A stretch of 64,000 nucleotides of DNA from Warburgia ugandensis (taxonomy: Eukaryota; Streptophyta; Magnoliopsida; Canellales; Canellaceae), in assembly GCA_035236585.1 (NCBI GenBank), contig CP141137.1:45840057-45904056 (forward strand). Reading direction: 5' to 3'. Positions 10,761 through 21,538 of this stretch are shown here, piece by piece. How positions within the stretch are numbered: the stretch's first letter is position 1; each line of letters starts with the position of its first letter. The notes below the pieces were generated by a model. The model was not told the origin of the DNA, ran no database searches, and was given only the letters and a program-made list of their open reading frames with translations. Made by a program: the position numbers and the translations under genes.

Positions 10761-11850
10761 AACGTGGGAAAGAGAGTAGAGAAGGAGAGGGAGAAAAGGC
10801 CAAGCCTGCTTGGTGTGTCACGCACCAATGGCCGGCCAGTGGAAAAACAAGAGTGAGAGAGCTGGGAGAGTAAGAGAAAGAAAGAGCTACAGGTTGAGGA
10901 GGATATGGGAAAGAGAAAATAGAGAGGGAGAGAAAGATGCATGAAAGAGAGGAGAAGAGGTTAAGGATTAGGGGATAGGAAAAGAATTGAGAGGGGGAAA
11001 GGAGTAGTCTTGCCCTTCCTCCGATTCCACCCAGGTTGAGAACGAGAGATGAGAGAATGCAGAGGAGGAGAATTGCCCAGCCTAACAAGAGAGAAACTAG
11101 AGAGTAGATGAGAAGAGAGTGGCAAGAAGTAGGGAGAGAGTGCCAGGCCAGCCACCACGGGCCTGCCTGGGAGGTCTGCGAGGCTTAGAGTAGAAGGAGC
11201 CAGCCAAGGAGATGGAAAAACGAGAGTGTAGAGAGGAGAGAGTGGAGAGTGGAGAGTGGAGAGAAGAAGGGAGAAGGCAGAATGGTAAGAGGTCCCCTAG
11301 CTAGGGAGGTGAAGCCCCTTGGAGAATGGAGAGAAGGGTATATGAAGAAAGAGAGAAAAAGAGACGTGAACGAGATGGAGAGAGAGACGTGTAGGAGAGA
11401 GGGGGATAAGAGGGAAAGAGAGAAAGAGAGGGGAAGGATAAGAGAAAAGATAGAGAAGATAGAGGAAATAAGAGAGAGAGTGGGGTCCACTAGCTTCCTG
11501 GTCTTGCTAGAACTATGGCTTCAACTTTGTCCTGCCCTAGGACTCTTCGAAGTCTTCTTTTTCCATAAAACTTCATCATCCTCATCTAATATCCTTGATT
11601 CGATCTGGAGTGTCCACACCTGAGTCAATTAATCTGTAATGCACAAGACCTAATTAGAATCATCTGAATCATTCAGTATTCCTCTGATTAGCTTTAATGA
11701 TCATCTAACCACTAAATCTTTCAATTCAATGGTTGATGGCCAATTAAAGTTAAAATGAAATATTTTATCTAAAGTCTTGAAATTAATAGCCTAGATTCTT
11801 TGATTGAACACTAAATTATGGGTATTTTGACCAAAATTGAACACTTAATA
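9917..11850 (-). repeat. 5' LTR of the Athila-like element
   Basis: Nearly collinear with 1465-3310. On the plus strand it starts TGTTGATTGTTTAAC beside the primer-binding site and ends before the duplicated target CTTGG at 11851-11855. In this copy the outer terminus reads TAATA instead of a canonical CA/TG end, probably by mutation. It contains the GA tract at 10675-10756. Confidence 0.8.
10675..10756. repeat. (GA)n microsatellite in 5' LTR
   Basis: The longest GA run of the window, about 41 units, directly comparable to 2190-2266 and 8544-8609. Confidence 0.95.
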
Positions 11851-11990
11851 CTTGGTATTCTCAAATAGTATGGCATTTCTATCTTTCCAAATGGATCATG
11901 CAAGTTAACAACAAGCATTTCGATCGAAAGCTTTCACTCTTGCCTTTTTTTCTTTTCGTGGCTGAAACCAACTCTAAATGATTTCTGTAC
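11849..11990 (-). pseudogene. LINE ORF2 C-terminal remnant
   Basis: On the minus strand the frame reads KARVKAFDRNACC, stop, then SIWKDRNAILFENTK with one more stop between. This matches the conserved W-x-I-W-K-x-R-N-x-x-x-F-x-N segment at the end of plant LINE ORF2 proteins, behind the zinc-binding reverse-transcriptase region. Two in-frame stops and the missing rest show it is dead. It is the DNA into which the Athila-like element inserted on this side. Confidence 0.5.
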
Positions 11991-12889
11991 TTGTGTTACC
12001 CAAATTCTCGGCTTATTAGAGGCAATACTTTCGTAACTTTGTCCATTGTATATATAATTACCATTATCATAATATATGCTGATACTTCACTGTATATCAA
12101 ACATGGGAGCTGTTAATAATATTACCGTCTTTAATAGCACTTGGGTCCGAGAGGAGCCCCAATGGCTCCCACCACCTCAGAATGCACTTCCAACATGCAG
12201 CTGTGTGCATTCATCATACACCATCCTTGTCCTTAGCTTCCACTCGAAGGTTCGGATCCTGACGAAGTGAAGTCCAATTCTAAATTGTTTTTAGAAATGC
12301 CGCTGTAATGGGTCCCACCATATTAATTTATAACTTACATAGCCTGACATAAGTAAACTGATGATGTGTGACAAACACACGGTGACATCAGATGTTCTGC
12401 GCTAAGACAGTGAAAAGGACCAAAGATGGACGGCGAACCGAACAAATTTTCCTGGTCCCATAGCAATAACCTTTTGGAAAAGGGTTTGAAAGTTAAACCA
12501 CTTGATAACATGGAAATTAACAAATGTTTCATGTGGTGCATTTGTGTTTGATTTTCTTGCCAACAATGATCCCTTTTTCTGAAGGACAATGAGTGGATTA
12601 GAGTATTTAACCATCGCAGGCTGACTGCTCGAACTGCAGTGAGCTTTAGTCCAGCAGATAAGCCTTGCCAGTCGGGCCGTAAATTATAATAATCTTTTTA
12701 AGCTAAGGCCCCTAATTGCCGGGGCATGAAGATCCTCTGCTATGGTTAGGTCATGGTTTGGAAGCTCTCATCAGTTATGGGTTATTCATACAAATCCAGC
12801 TCCTCTACTTAAAAAAAGGTTCCAGCTTGTCTACTTAAAAGAAAATTAGAATCATTTTTAAGTCCTAAGAGATTTCCAATTTAAAAATA

Positions 12890-12890
12890 A

Positions 12891-12930
<40 letters not shown>
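12890..12930. repeat. (ATT)n microsatellite in unit A
   Basis: About 14 ATT repeats. Units B, C and D have only four or five at the matching place, so the expansion happened after the units duplicated. Confidence 0.95.
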
Positions 12931-12931
<1 letters not shown>

Positions 12932-13447
12932 GCAAGACACTTTCCTTATCAAGGAAGAAGTAAAATTTTTAGGCTTAAATGGAGAATCTATCAGTGGCTC
13001 CCCATGGACAAAATTGCAAACCATCAACAGCTAAACCATATGGATTTGGTTGCATCTTAAACAAATATTTTGATGGCACACTATAATTTACAAAAACCAA
13101 TGGCTTAAATTTTTCTGGCAAAACCTTAATAAGAAGCCTTAGATGAAGGAACTAATAATAACCAATCAACACAAAATCAGTATCAATGGATTGGCTTTGT
13201 CATTTTTGCAAGAACAACATATTGGATAATGCTAATGTGGCACATGTGGATTCCAAAAATATACTTTTTCCTCAGACAAGCAAGTGCACTTCTTGAAAAT
13301 ATTTTTCTTCTTTTAATTATGGTAGTGACATATGTGTCCCTTGTTTTTCCTCATTAGCCCCTCAATATATGATATGGACTCTAGAACTTTTATGAGGGGC
13401 CAAGCTATGAAATCTCATACATTGGGTGATCTTAGCAATGGTTGCTT

Positions 13448-13858
13448 TTAGTTGCAAAATAGACAATCAAACCTTTTACCAACTATTTTCAAGTCAAGAG
13501 AATAGAAACTAGGATAATTCAATAAATGAGAATTTTGGTGTACTATCCATCTAAGCCAAAGAAAACAATATGAGCAGTTCAAATCTTTAGAAATATAAAC
13601 CCAAATGTAGTTATAGTCGTTCCTATAATTTATTGAGCACTGGTGAGGAAAAACAAGGGGAGCACATATTGCAACCATATTATTATTTTTGAATGTTGGA
13701 TGTACATATCCATGAGGTGCCTTGAAGTTGTAATTCCCACAAGATAGTCTCTTTCTTGCATCATGAGCAATATATCTCGTATGATAATGTGTATAATTCA
13801 AGGTTACAATATTCAAATTACTTTGAATCATATTTCTAAAACTTGCAAGTGGACTCAA
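13448..13858 (-). other. Conserved open stretch repeated in every unit, unknown
   Basis: An open frame of 136 codons on the minus strand with cysteine- and tryptophan-containing stretches (for example NCSYCFLWLRWIVHQN). Versions occur at 19427-19657 in unit B, 32231-32746 in unit C and about 38380-38640 in unit D, where it is more broken. No family is recognised. It may be an old pseudogene or a chance frame carried along by the segmental duplication. Start choice and function are not supported. Confidence 0.2.
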
Positions 13859-14289
13859 AAATCACATTTGAGTTACTGGGCTAGGCAACAAATCAAATTG
13901 TTTGTTAAGTCAACATTGTGCATAACAAAAAATATTTTGTTTTTTCTAGGAATTCACTTTAAAACCTCCAAATAACAATAAACCATCTTGACAAACCACG
14001 TTTTTAATATATGCTTTGAAGTTTCTAAGAGAAAAGTATGCTTTGAATTAATGTGCATAGCTCATCCACATGACCTGCGATGTAGATGGTCATCACTTAA
14101 GTCATATCTTTCAAATAAAAAACATCCACATCGACATTATTAAAATGGCTAGTGAAGTTGATTCTAGCTTGTGATTGACAAACAATCAGATAACAACCAT
14201 ACTTAGTTTATTTACTGAACATTTAACAAATGTCCAATGTTTTTTGTTACAATTAACTTAGCATTTATCTTGGAATATGTTTAGTTGTT

Positions 14290-14740
14290 GTATTGAGTTG
14301 TCGCTTTCTCCTTTGGCTGGGGATAATATTTAGTAGTGCATGAGTGATTTGTATTGTAATTCTTCAATTGTAAAAACAAAATATTGTTTGTGATATAGCT
14401 GTCAACTTCTTATGTGTATTCAATGCAAAAAATTCTTGGTAATAGGCTTGAGTCACTACTTTTTGCTTTGGCTGGGGATAAGATTTAGTAGCATGTGATG
14501 TATAAAAAAATGTGATGTATAATATAGCTGACAGCCTCATTTGTGTATTGGATGCTAAGTATACTTGATAATAGGTCTGAGTCACTGCTTTCCCCTTTGG
14601 CCAATAGTAAGATTTAGTAGAGTGTGTGAGTGATTTATTTGTAATTGTTTGCATGTTAAAAAATGAAAAAGAAAATTTGTGACATGTAGTGTAGCTGACA
14701 ACATCTTTCGTATATTTGATTCTAAATGAGCATCGCGTCT
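14290..14740. repeat. ~155-bp tandem repeat upstream of bHLH gene A
   Basis: Three and a half degenerate copies of a monomer recognised by GAGTCACT, CTTTGGCTGGGGATAAGATTTAG, GTGATTTGTATTGTAATT and TTGTGTATT. They start near 14300, 14456 and 14582. The second copy is shortened by about 30 bp. Equivalent arrays lie upstream of genes B and C. Confidence 0.75.
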
Positions 14741-15154
14741 ATGGTACCATCTAATCCTTATCAGGTAGGTTTTCACATAAAACAATTTAGTGCATGCGAT
14801 ATGATATCGAATTCTTGGAAGTCCTATCATGTAGAATCTAATTTCTCAGTTGTGCCGAGGGAGAAGTGGGCGAGGATTCAAGTCAAATACGCAAGTAAAA
14901 ATTAGCTAGAGTTTCATTCCCACTCTGTAAAGGGTTTAAACACAAAAATTCAAGTCCAACCAAATTCCCAACTACTTGAATCTTATTTTGCCAAAATTAT
15001 AGTTCTTGTAATTTATGGTCGGTGATACCGCGGGAAGTGAAGCAATTCAGTCAGCTGAGCCGGCTTATCCCATTTCCTGGCACCCCGAAAAAAGATAATG
15101 GTGCGGACCCCCATCCCACCAATTATTACGGTCTCCCCTCTCTCCTCCCCGCTC

Positions 15155-15162
15155 TTTATATG
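15155..15162 (+). promoter_or_regulatory. TATA box of bHLH gene A
   Basis: TTTATATG lies 146 bp before the start codon, behind a CT-rich stretch. The same position and distance hold in gene C (TTTATATA). Predicted from position and conservation only; the transcription start would fall about 30 bp downstream, leaving a 5' UTR of about 110 bp. Confidence 0.5.
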
Positions 15163-15300
15163 CCGCTCGCGAGAAAAAGGACGCACAAACTGCAGACGCT
15201 CTTAGCCACCAATTCTCTACTGCTGCTACTTGTGTGCTTCTTCATTTTCTTCTTCTTCCTTTCCTATCTTTCTTTTCGTTATTGTAAAAAGAACACAGAA

Positions 15301-16343
15301 ATGAAGAGTAGCCATGGTTCTTCAAAACTAGAACGCAAGACAGTGGAGAGAAACAGAAGAATACATATGAAAGGCCTTTGCTTCAAGCTTGCCTCTGTCA
15401 TACCAAATCGCTTCTCGAAGGTGAGTAAAATGACGAGATCATATGTAGAGATTCATTTGACCATGTCGTCGCAAGATTTTCAGTTTAAGATGGAATTCTA
15501 TGCATAATCGACCGTTTAAAGGTTGTAAAGTACATGGGTTTGTCAGATTAATTTGCAAGTTGGCATTGCTTCGAGCCCAGAAGAGAAATTCCATACGATT
15601 GGAGAAAATGACGTCTGAATTTTAGATTATTTCTTAAATTTTTCTCCAATTCCAGCAGCAATTTAACCAAACAGAAATGGTAACAGACCCAGATTGTGTA
15701 GAGATTAGTACTGTTCTGGAAGTGTTGGTAAAGTGTTCTTGTGGAACCCATGTATCTTTTAATGGGAAATTAACAGAATTAATGGGGTTTCAGATAATCT
15801 ATTGTTCTGATTTTTTGAAATAAGAAGTGACATTTTATTGCTGTATGATACAGGAGGCGTTGTCGCAGCAAGATCAGCTGGAGCTGGCTGCAAATTACAT
15901 AAAGAGCCTGCGTGACAGAATAGAAGAACTCAAGGAGAAGAAATTGGCTATGAGTATCGAAGGACTTAAAGAAGGTATTAGGGGTGGGCTGATGTTGGGC
16001 ATAAACTTGCCAGTGATTGAAGTGAGAGATTTGGGTTGTACTCTTGAAGTGGTTCTGATCAGTGAGTTGGAGAAGGCATTCATGTTTTGTGATATTATTA
16101 GTATTCTTGAAGAAGAAGGAGCAGAGGTTGTCAATGCCAATTTCAATAATGTGGGTAATAAGATTTTCCACATAATCCATTGTCAGGTAATTCACCTAGT
16201 TTTTCTTTCTTTCTTTGAGATTGAGTATAGGTCATTTATGGTATTGAATAATGACGGCTGGTTTTCTGTCGCAGGTCACTAGCTCTAGAGTTGGTTTTGA
16301 GAGTACAAGGGTGTATGAGAGATTAAATGAGTTGGTTCACTGA
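15301..16343 (+). CDS. bHLH162-like transcription factor, copy A
   Basis: Three exons: 15301-15420, 15854-16186 and 16275-16343. Introns GTGAGT...ACAG (433 bp) and GTAATT...GCAG (88 bp) both follow GT-AG. The product is 173 residues, the usual length for the bHLH162/118/125/126-like group. Residues 10-20 (LERKTVERNRR) are the basic region, with E16 and R20 at the E-box-contacting positions but R12 where many bHLH proteins have His. Helix 1 is about 21-35, helix 2 about 47-72, and an ACT-like domain spans about 90-151 (PVIEVRDLGCTLEVVL, ILEEEGAEVVNAN). It is expected to act in the nucleus as a dimer on E-box DNA. This copy differs from B and C at V33, L43 and F137. An in-frame ATG at 15022 precedes the TATA box and is not favoured as the start. 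Gene membership is inferred from motifs, not from a search. Confidence 0.9.
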
Positions 16344-18030
16344 AATTCCTAGAAGATAGTATGTGAATATACTTTCTTAGATCCTATAAGAGATGGAAGG
16401 GTTATATGAGTTTTGGTCAAAATGGTTATCTGTGCCGAAGCTGGCGTCCTGGTACCAATCAGCAGAAGAAAGAGCTAAGAGGAAAAAGTAGGATTGATTA
16501 ATCCAGTCTAGACTTTCCATGGAAGTAGATCACTTACTGTCATTTACCACGTGAATGTTTACAGAATCAGTGGGTTGGAAGAAGAAGCAAAGAAACTAGA
16601 GGAAGAAAAGAAAAACGAGAAATATATTTTGTGAGCGTGGAATGTTTGTATGTCTGATCCCCAACTATAGGGAACTGGTTTCACCCAAAGAAAAAGACAA
16701 GAAAGGAAAGTCTTGCCCGTACTGGACGAAAGGGTGTCGCCCATTTTCAACAGAGGTCATTTTGTAGTTGAGGTACTCATTATACTTCCAAGTGTTGTCG
16801 TAGGAAGACACGGATTAAGAGCAGGGTGAAAACAGAGGACGCAAGGAGAAGGGAAGAAAGGAAGAACTGAATCATAACATGGGAAAGTAAAACCTGCTAA
16901 GCAAGTCGGTTAAAATGAACAGTGACAGACGTGCTAGGAATTGATCAAACGAAGCCATTTGCATCAAGGCCAAGAACTAACAGTGGTTTCGGCTTCTTTT
17001 GTTGATGGACTTGGTGGGCTTCTTAGGCCTCTTTTTCTGTCTTTTCTTTATCTCATACCATTTTCAAAATCTACTATTTCCCTTTGAAACATGTAATCCT
17101 TTTCCAAAGTTTGTGTCATGATGAAATTGCCTGTTGATGGGTACCTGTTTTCCTTTTAATCGTCATTAGATGTCTAATTATCGTATGGTTGGGTCGGAAT
17201 TGCCTTGGTGATTTTTGAGCTAATCCCAAAAATGAGTAGTTTGACCTATGTATCCATGGAGAAACGATTATATCATTTTTGTACGGATTACATGACTCCC
17301 ATTAGGTGATAAGTAGTGATGATCAGATGCCTTTTTCATCGCAGGTGTGAACAGAAACGCACGTTGAGAGCATGTGGACCATCCAGCGTGTTAACATTTT
17401 CTAATAAGGCAATCCTGAAATTCAGTTACCGAGTTATATGGTTGTTTTTGCTAAACTTTGTCTTGATCATTGAACTGCAGGCTATTAATCAAACGACCTT
17501 CCAATTCTTTACTCTGGTTCTTCTATTTTTTCCTCTGTTTTCTTAATAACTAGTCTTTTTCTCCTCTTGAATTGTAAATAGAAATGATGAAGAGTGTAAA
17601 TAGGGCCAAAACTATCATTTTCTTAGATAAGTTACTGAAAGTGCCACCTGGAACCTCCACCGAGCGTAACCAGGGGATGCGCTGTTGTCTGCCACCAACT
17701 GAGCTAAACACGACAATCTGTAGCTTTTCTTATCCTTGCTTGTCTCTAAGTCTAGTGTTCGGGAGCGGGTGGATAGGAGAGTTGGGTTGGGGTTTCTCGA
17801 ACTGAGGAGAGGTTTGTTGGATCTTTCTGTCTATTTATCTATCCATCTCTCTTTCGATCATCAAAATACTGGCCTACTTTTTCAAAAAATTTCTTGTACC
17901 ATTCAATAGATTCACCTCATTTTATTCCCTTATGTACCAAATCTGGTATTGAATATCTACCCTTCATTTCTGAATCTTTTGAACCAAAAAACAAAAAGAA
18001 GATGGTACCATTTTTTAAAACAAGAAAACC
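16344..18030 (+). other. 3' part of unit A
   Basis: No gene is recognised; the short open frames here are not conserved as proteins among the units. A CACGTG E-box at about 16549 in this copy is CACGCG in units B and C. Toward the end lie a CT/TATC-rich run and the conserved block that also forms the repeats at 39300-40650. Confidence 0.5.
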
Positions 18031-20509
18031 AGGCAATACTTTCTTAACTTTGTCCATTGTATATTTAATTGCCATTATCATAATATATGCTGATACTTCC
18101 CTGTATATCAAACATGGAAGCTGTTAATAATATTATTGTCTTTAATAGCATTTGGGTCCGATAGAAACACCTATGGCCCCCAACACCCAAGAATGCACTT
18201 CCACCATGCAGCCTGTGTGCATTCGTCATACACCTTACTTGTCCTTGGCTTCCACTCGAAGGTTCGCATCCTGACGAAGTGAAGTCCAAGTCTAAATTGT
18301 TTCTGTCAAAGCCGATGTAATGGATCCCACCGGATTCATTTATAACTTCCATAGCCTGACGTAAGTAAACTGATGATGTGTGACGAACACACAGTGACAT
18401 CAGATATTCTGCGTCATCTAAGACAGTGAAAAGGACCAAAGATGGACAGCAAACCGAACAAATTTTCCTAGTCCGATAGCATTACCTTTTGGAAAAGGGT
18501 TTGAAAGTTAAACCACTTGATAACATGGCAATTAACAAATGTTTCATGTTGTGCATTTTTGTTTGATTTTCTTGCCAACAATGATCCCTTTTTCTGAAGG
18601 ACAAGGACTGGATTAAAGTATTTAACCATCGCAGGCTGACTGCTCGAACTGCAGTGAGCTTTAGCCCAACATATAAGCCTTGCCAGTCGGGCCCTATGTT
18701 ATAATCATCTTTTTATGCTAAGGCCTCTTATTGCCGGGGCATGAAGATCGTCTGCTCTGCTTAGGTCATGGTTTCGAGGCTCTTATCAGTTATGGGTAAT
18801 TCATACAAATCCAGCTCGTCTACTTAAAAAAAGGTTCCAACTTGTCTACCTAAAAGAAAATTATAATCATTTTTAAGTCCCGTCTTTTAAGAGACTTACA
18901 ACTTGAAAATCAATTATTATTATTCCCAGGCATTGCACTTTCCTTATCTAGGAAGGAGTAAATTTTTTAGGCTTAAATGGAGAATCAATCTGTGGCTCCC
19001 CATGGATAAAATTGCAAACCATCAACAGCTTAACCGTATGGATTTAGTCGCATCTTAAACAAATATTTTGATGGCATACATGGCTTACATTTTTCTGTCA
19101 AAACCTTAATAGGAAGTTTTAGATGAAGGATCTAATAATATCCAATCAAGACAAAATAAGTGTCAATGGATTGGCCTTGTCATTTTTGCAAGATCAACAG
19201 ATTAGATTATGCTAATATGGCACATGTGAGTCCCAAAAATATACTTCTTCCTCAAGCAAGCAAGTGCACTTCTTAAAGTATTTTACTTCTTATTATTATG
19301 GTAGTGATATATGTGCCCATTGTTTTTCCTCATTAACCTCTCAATAAATGATATGGACTATAGAACTTTTATGAAGGCCCATGTTGTGAAATGTCATACG
19401 TTAAGTGATCTTTGTAATGGTTGCTTTTAGTTGTAAAATGGAAGATGAAACCTTCTGCCATCTATTTTCAAGTCAAGAAAATAGAAACTAGGATCATTCA
19501 ATAAATGAGAATTTTGGAGTACTATCCATCTAAGCTGAAGAAAACAATATGAACAATTCAGATCTTCAAAAATATAAGCCCAAATGAAGTTATGGTAGTT
19601 CCTATCATTTATTGAGGGTTGATGAAGAAAAACAAGGGGAACATATATCACAACCATATTATTATTTTTGAATGTTGGACATACATACTCATGACTGCCT
19701 TGAAGTTGTAATCCCAGAAAGAGAGTCTCTTTCTTTTATCATGAGCAATATATCTTGTATGATAATTTTTATAATTTCAAGGTTACAATATTCAGATGCC
19801 TTTGAATAATATTTCTAAAATTTGCAAGTCGACTCAAAAATCTCATCTAAGTTATTGGGCTAGGTTACAAATCCAATCGTTTGTTGAGTCAAAACTGTGC
19901 ATGACAAAAAATATTTTGTTTTTTTTCTAGGAATTCACTCTAAAACCTCCAAATAACAATAAAACATCCTAAAGAACTTGCTTAGCCTTCATTTGTACAT
20001 ATAGTATATTACCCAGCATGAATAAAATATTTTTAAATATCCTCCTCAAGCATTTTCAAGCCACAAGAGTCGCTTCTAGTTAACTCGACTCACCTCACTT
20101 TTAGGTTGAATCGAGTTTCTAATCTATGCTTTGAAGTTTGTAAGAGAAAAGTATGCTTTGAATTATTGTGCATAGTTCATCCACATTACTTGCCATGTTG
20201 GTGGTCATCACTATGTCATATCTTTCAAATATAAAACATCCACATCAATAAGAGAAAAGTAGGCTTTAAATTATTGTGCATAGTTCATCCACATGACTTG
20301 CCATGTTGATGGTCATCACTAAGTCATATCTTTCAAATATAAAACATCCACATCAATATTATTAAAATGGCTAGTGAAGTTGATTCTAGCATGTGATTGA
20401 CAAACAATCTATAACAACCCATACTTAGTTTATTTACTGAACATCTAACAAATGTCCAATGTTTTTCGTCACAATTGACTTAGCATTTATCTTGGAATAT
20501 GTTTAGTTG

Positions 20510-20975
20510 TTGTATTGAGTTGTCGCTTTCTCCTTTGGCTGGGGATAATGTTTAATTGTGTGTGAGTGATTTGTATTGTAATTCTTCAATTGTAAAAACA
20601 AAATATTGTGTGTAATATAGTTGTCAACTTCTTTTGTGTATTCGATGCAAAAAATTCTTGGTAATAGGTTTGAGTCACCACTTTTTGCTTTGGTTGGGGA
20701 TAAGATTTAATAGCATGTGAGTAATTCGTTTTGTAATTATTTGCTTGTATAAAAAAAATGTGATGTATAATATAGTTGACAGACTCTTTTGTGTATTGGA
20801 TGCTAAGTATACTTGATAATAGGTCTGAGTCACTGCTTTTTCCTTTGGCCAGTGGTAACATTTAGTAGTGTGTGTGAGTGATTTACTTGTAATTCTTTGC
20901 TTGTTAAAAAATGAAAAAGAAAATTTGTGACATGTAGTGTAGCTGACAATTTCTTTCGTATATTTGATTCTAAAT
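20510..20975. repeat. ~155-bp tandem repeat upstream of bHLH gene B
   Basis: The best preserved of the three promoter-proximal arrays. Three full copies begin near 20520, 20677 and 20832 with a spacing of about 156 bp. The middle monomer retains the roughly 30 bp deleted in units A and C. Confidence 0.75.
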
Positions 20976-21390
20976 GAGCATCGCGTCTCTTGTACCATCT
21001 AATCCTTATCACGTAGGATTTTACATAAAACAATAGTGTATGCCATATGAAATCGAATTCCTGTAAGTCCTATAATGTAGAATCTAATTTCTCAGTTGTG
21101 CCGAGGGAGTGGCGAGGATTCAAGTCAAATAAGTAAACACTAGCTAGGGTTGCATTCCCACTCTGTAAACAGTTTAAAGACAAGAATTCAAGTCCAACTA
21201 AATTCCCAACTACTTCAATATTATTTTGCCCAAATTATAATTCTTGCAATTTATGGTCGGTGATACCGCGGGAAGTGAAGCAATTGAGTCAGCTAAGCCA
21301 GCTTATCCCATTTCTTGGCACCAGAATGAAGATAATGATGCGGACCCCCATCCCACCATTATTACGGTCTACCCTCTCTCCTCCCTGCTC

Positions 21391-21398
21391 TTTAGATG
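21391..21398 (+). promoter_or_regulatory. Altered TATA position of bHLH gene B
   Basis: At the place of the TATA box in copies A and C this copy reads TTTAGATG, a T-to-G change inside the motif, 148 bp before the start codon. Whether it lowers transcription is not known. Confidence 0.4.
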
Positions 21399-21538
21399 AC
21401 GCTCGAGAGAAAAAGCAGGCACAAGTGCAGGCGCTCAACTTAGCCACCAATTATCTGCTGCTGCTACTCGTGCGCTTCTTCATTTTCTTCTTCTTCCTTT
21501 CCTCTCTTTCTTTTCGTTATTGTAAAAAGAACACAGAA

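Larger units (their letters stand above)
1465..11850 (-). mobile_element. Non-autonomous Athila-like Ty3/gypsy retrotransposon
   Basis: A complete element on the minus strand. The LTRs are at 1465-3310 and 9917-11850, with CTTGG at 1460-1464 and again at 11851-11855 as a 5-bp target duplication. The primer-binding site complement is at 9893-9910 and a purine-rich tract adjoins the 3' LTR. The only coding capacity is gag (5769-6914) and a decayed stretch behind it; no protease, reverse transcriptase, RNase H or integrase was found. It would need enzymes from a relative, and the pol fragment at 63500-64000 belongs to a similar family. The internal region also contains a tandem duplication (7708-11699). 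The left LTR is about 90 bp shorter than the right one, mainly through repeat-tract and small length differences, so the insertion is not very recent. Confidence 0.8.
12020..18030 (+). repeat. Tandem unit A of the bHLH segmental array
   Basis: The first of four large direct repeats. The repeated block begins at AGGCAATACTTT (12020) and recurs at 18031, 30861 and 36983. The unit is 6011 bp and contains one intact bHLH gene at 15301-16343. Local differences are an expanded (TTA)n at about 12890-12930 and absence of a stretch of about 130 bp that unit B has around 19980-20110. The rest of the unit has no other convincing gene. Confidence 0.85.

Noticed and set aside
12335..12614. Minus frame recurring in units (also 31242-31460 and 37343-37573)
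   Set aside because: No domain, varying start and end among units. Repetition of the DNA is enough to explain it.
15022..15300. In-frame upstream ATG that would lengthen the bHLH proteins by 93 residues (also 33974-34252; similar in copy B)
   Set aside because: It lies before the TATA box. The extension is a low-complexity Phe/Leu stretch from CTT repeats and changes frame in part between copies, while the downstream ATG gives the usual family length.
15779..16195. Minus-strand frames opposite the bHLH exons (also 22037-22432 and 34847-35147)
   Set aside because: Shadow frames of the true exons; conserved only because the DNA is.
18368..18425. Possible C/D box snoRNA (TGATGA box) near the start of each unit
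   Set aside because: A CTGA box at suitable distance appears only in unit D, and no terminal stem is present.
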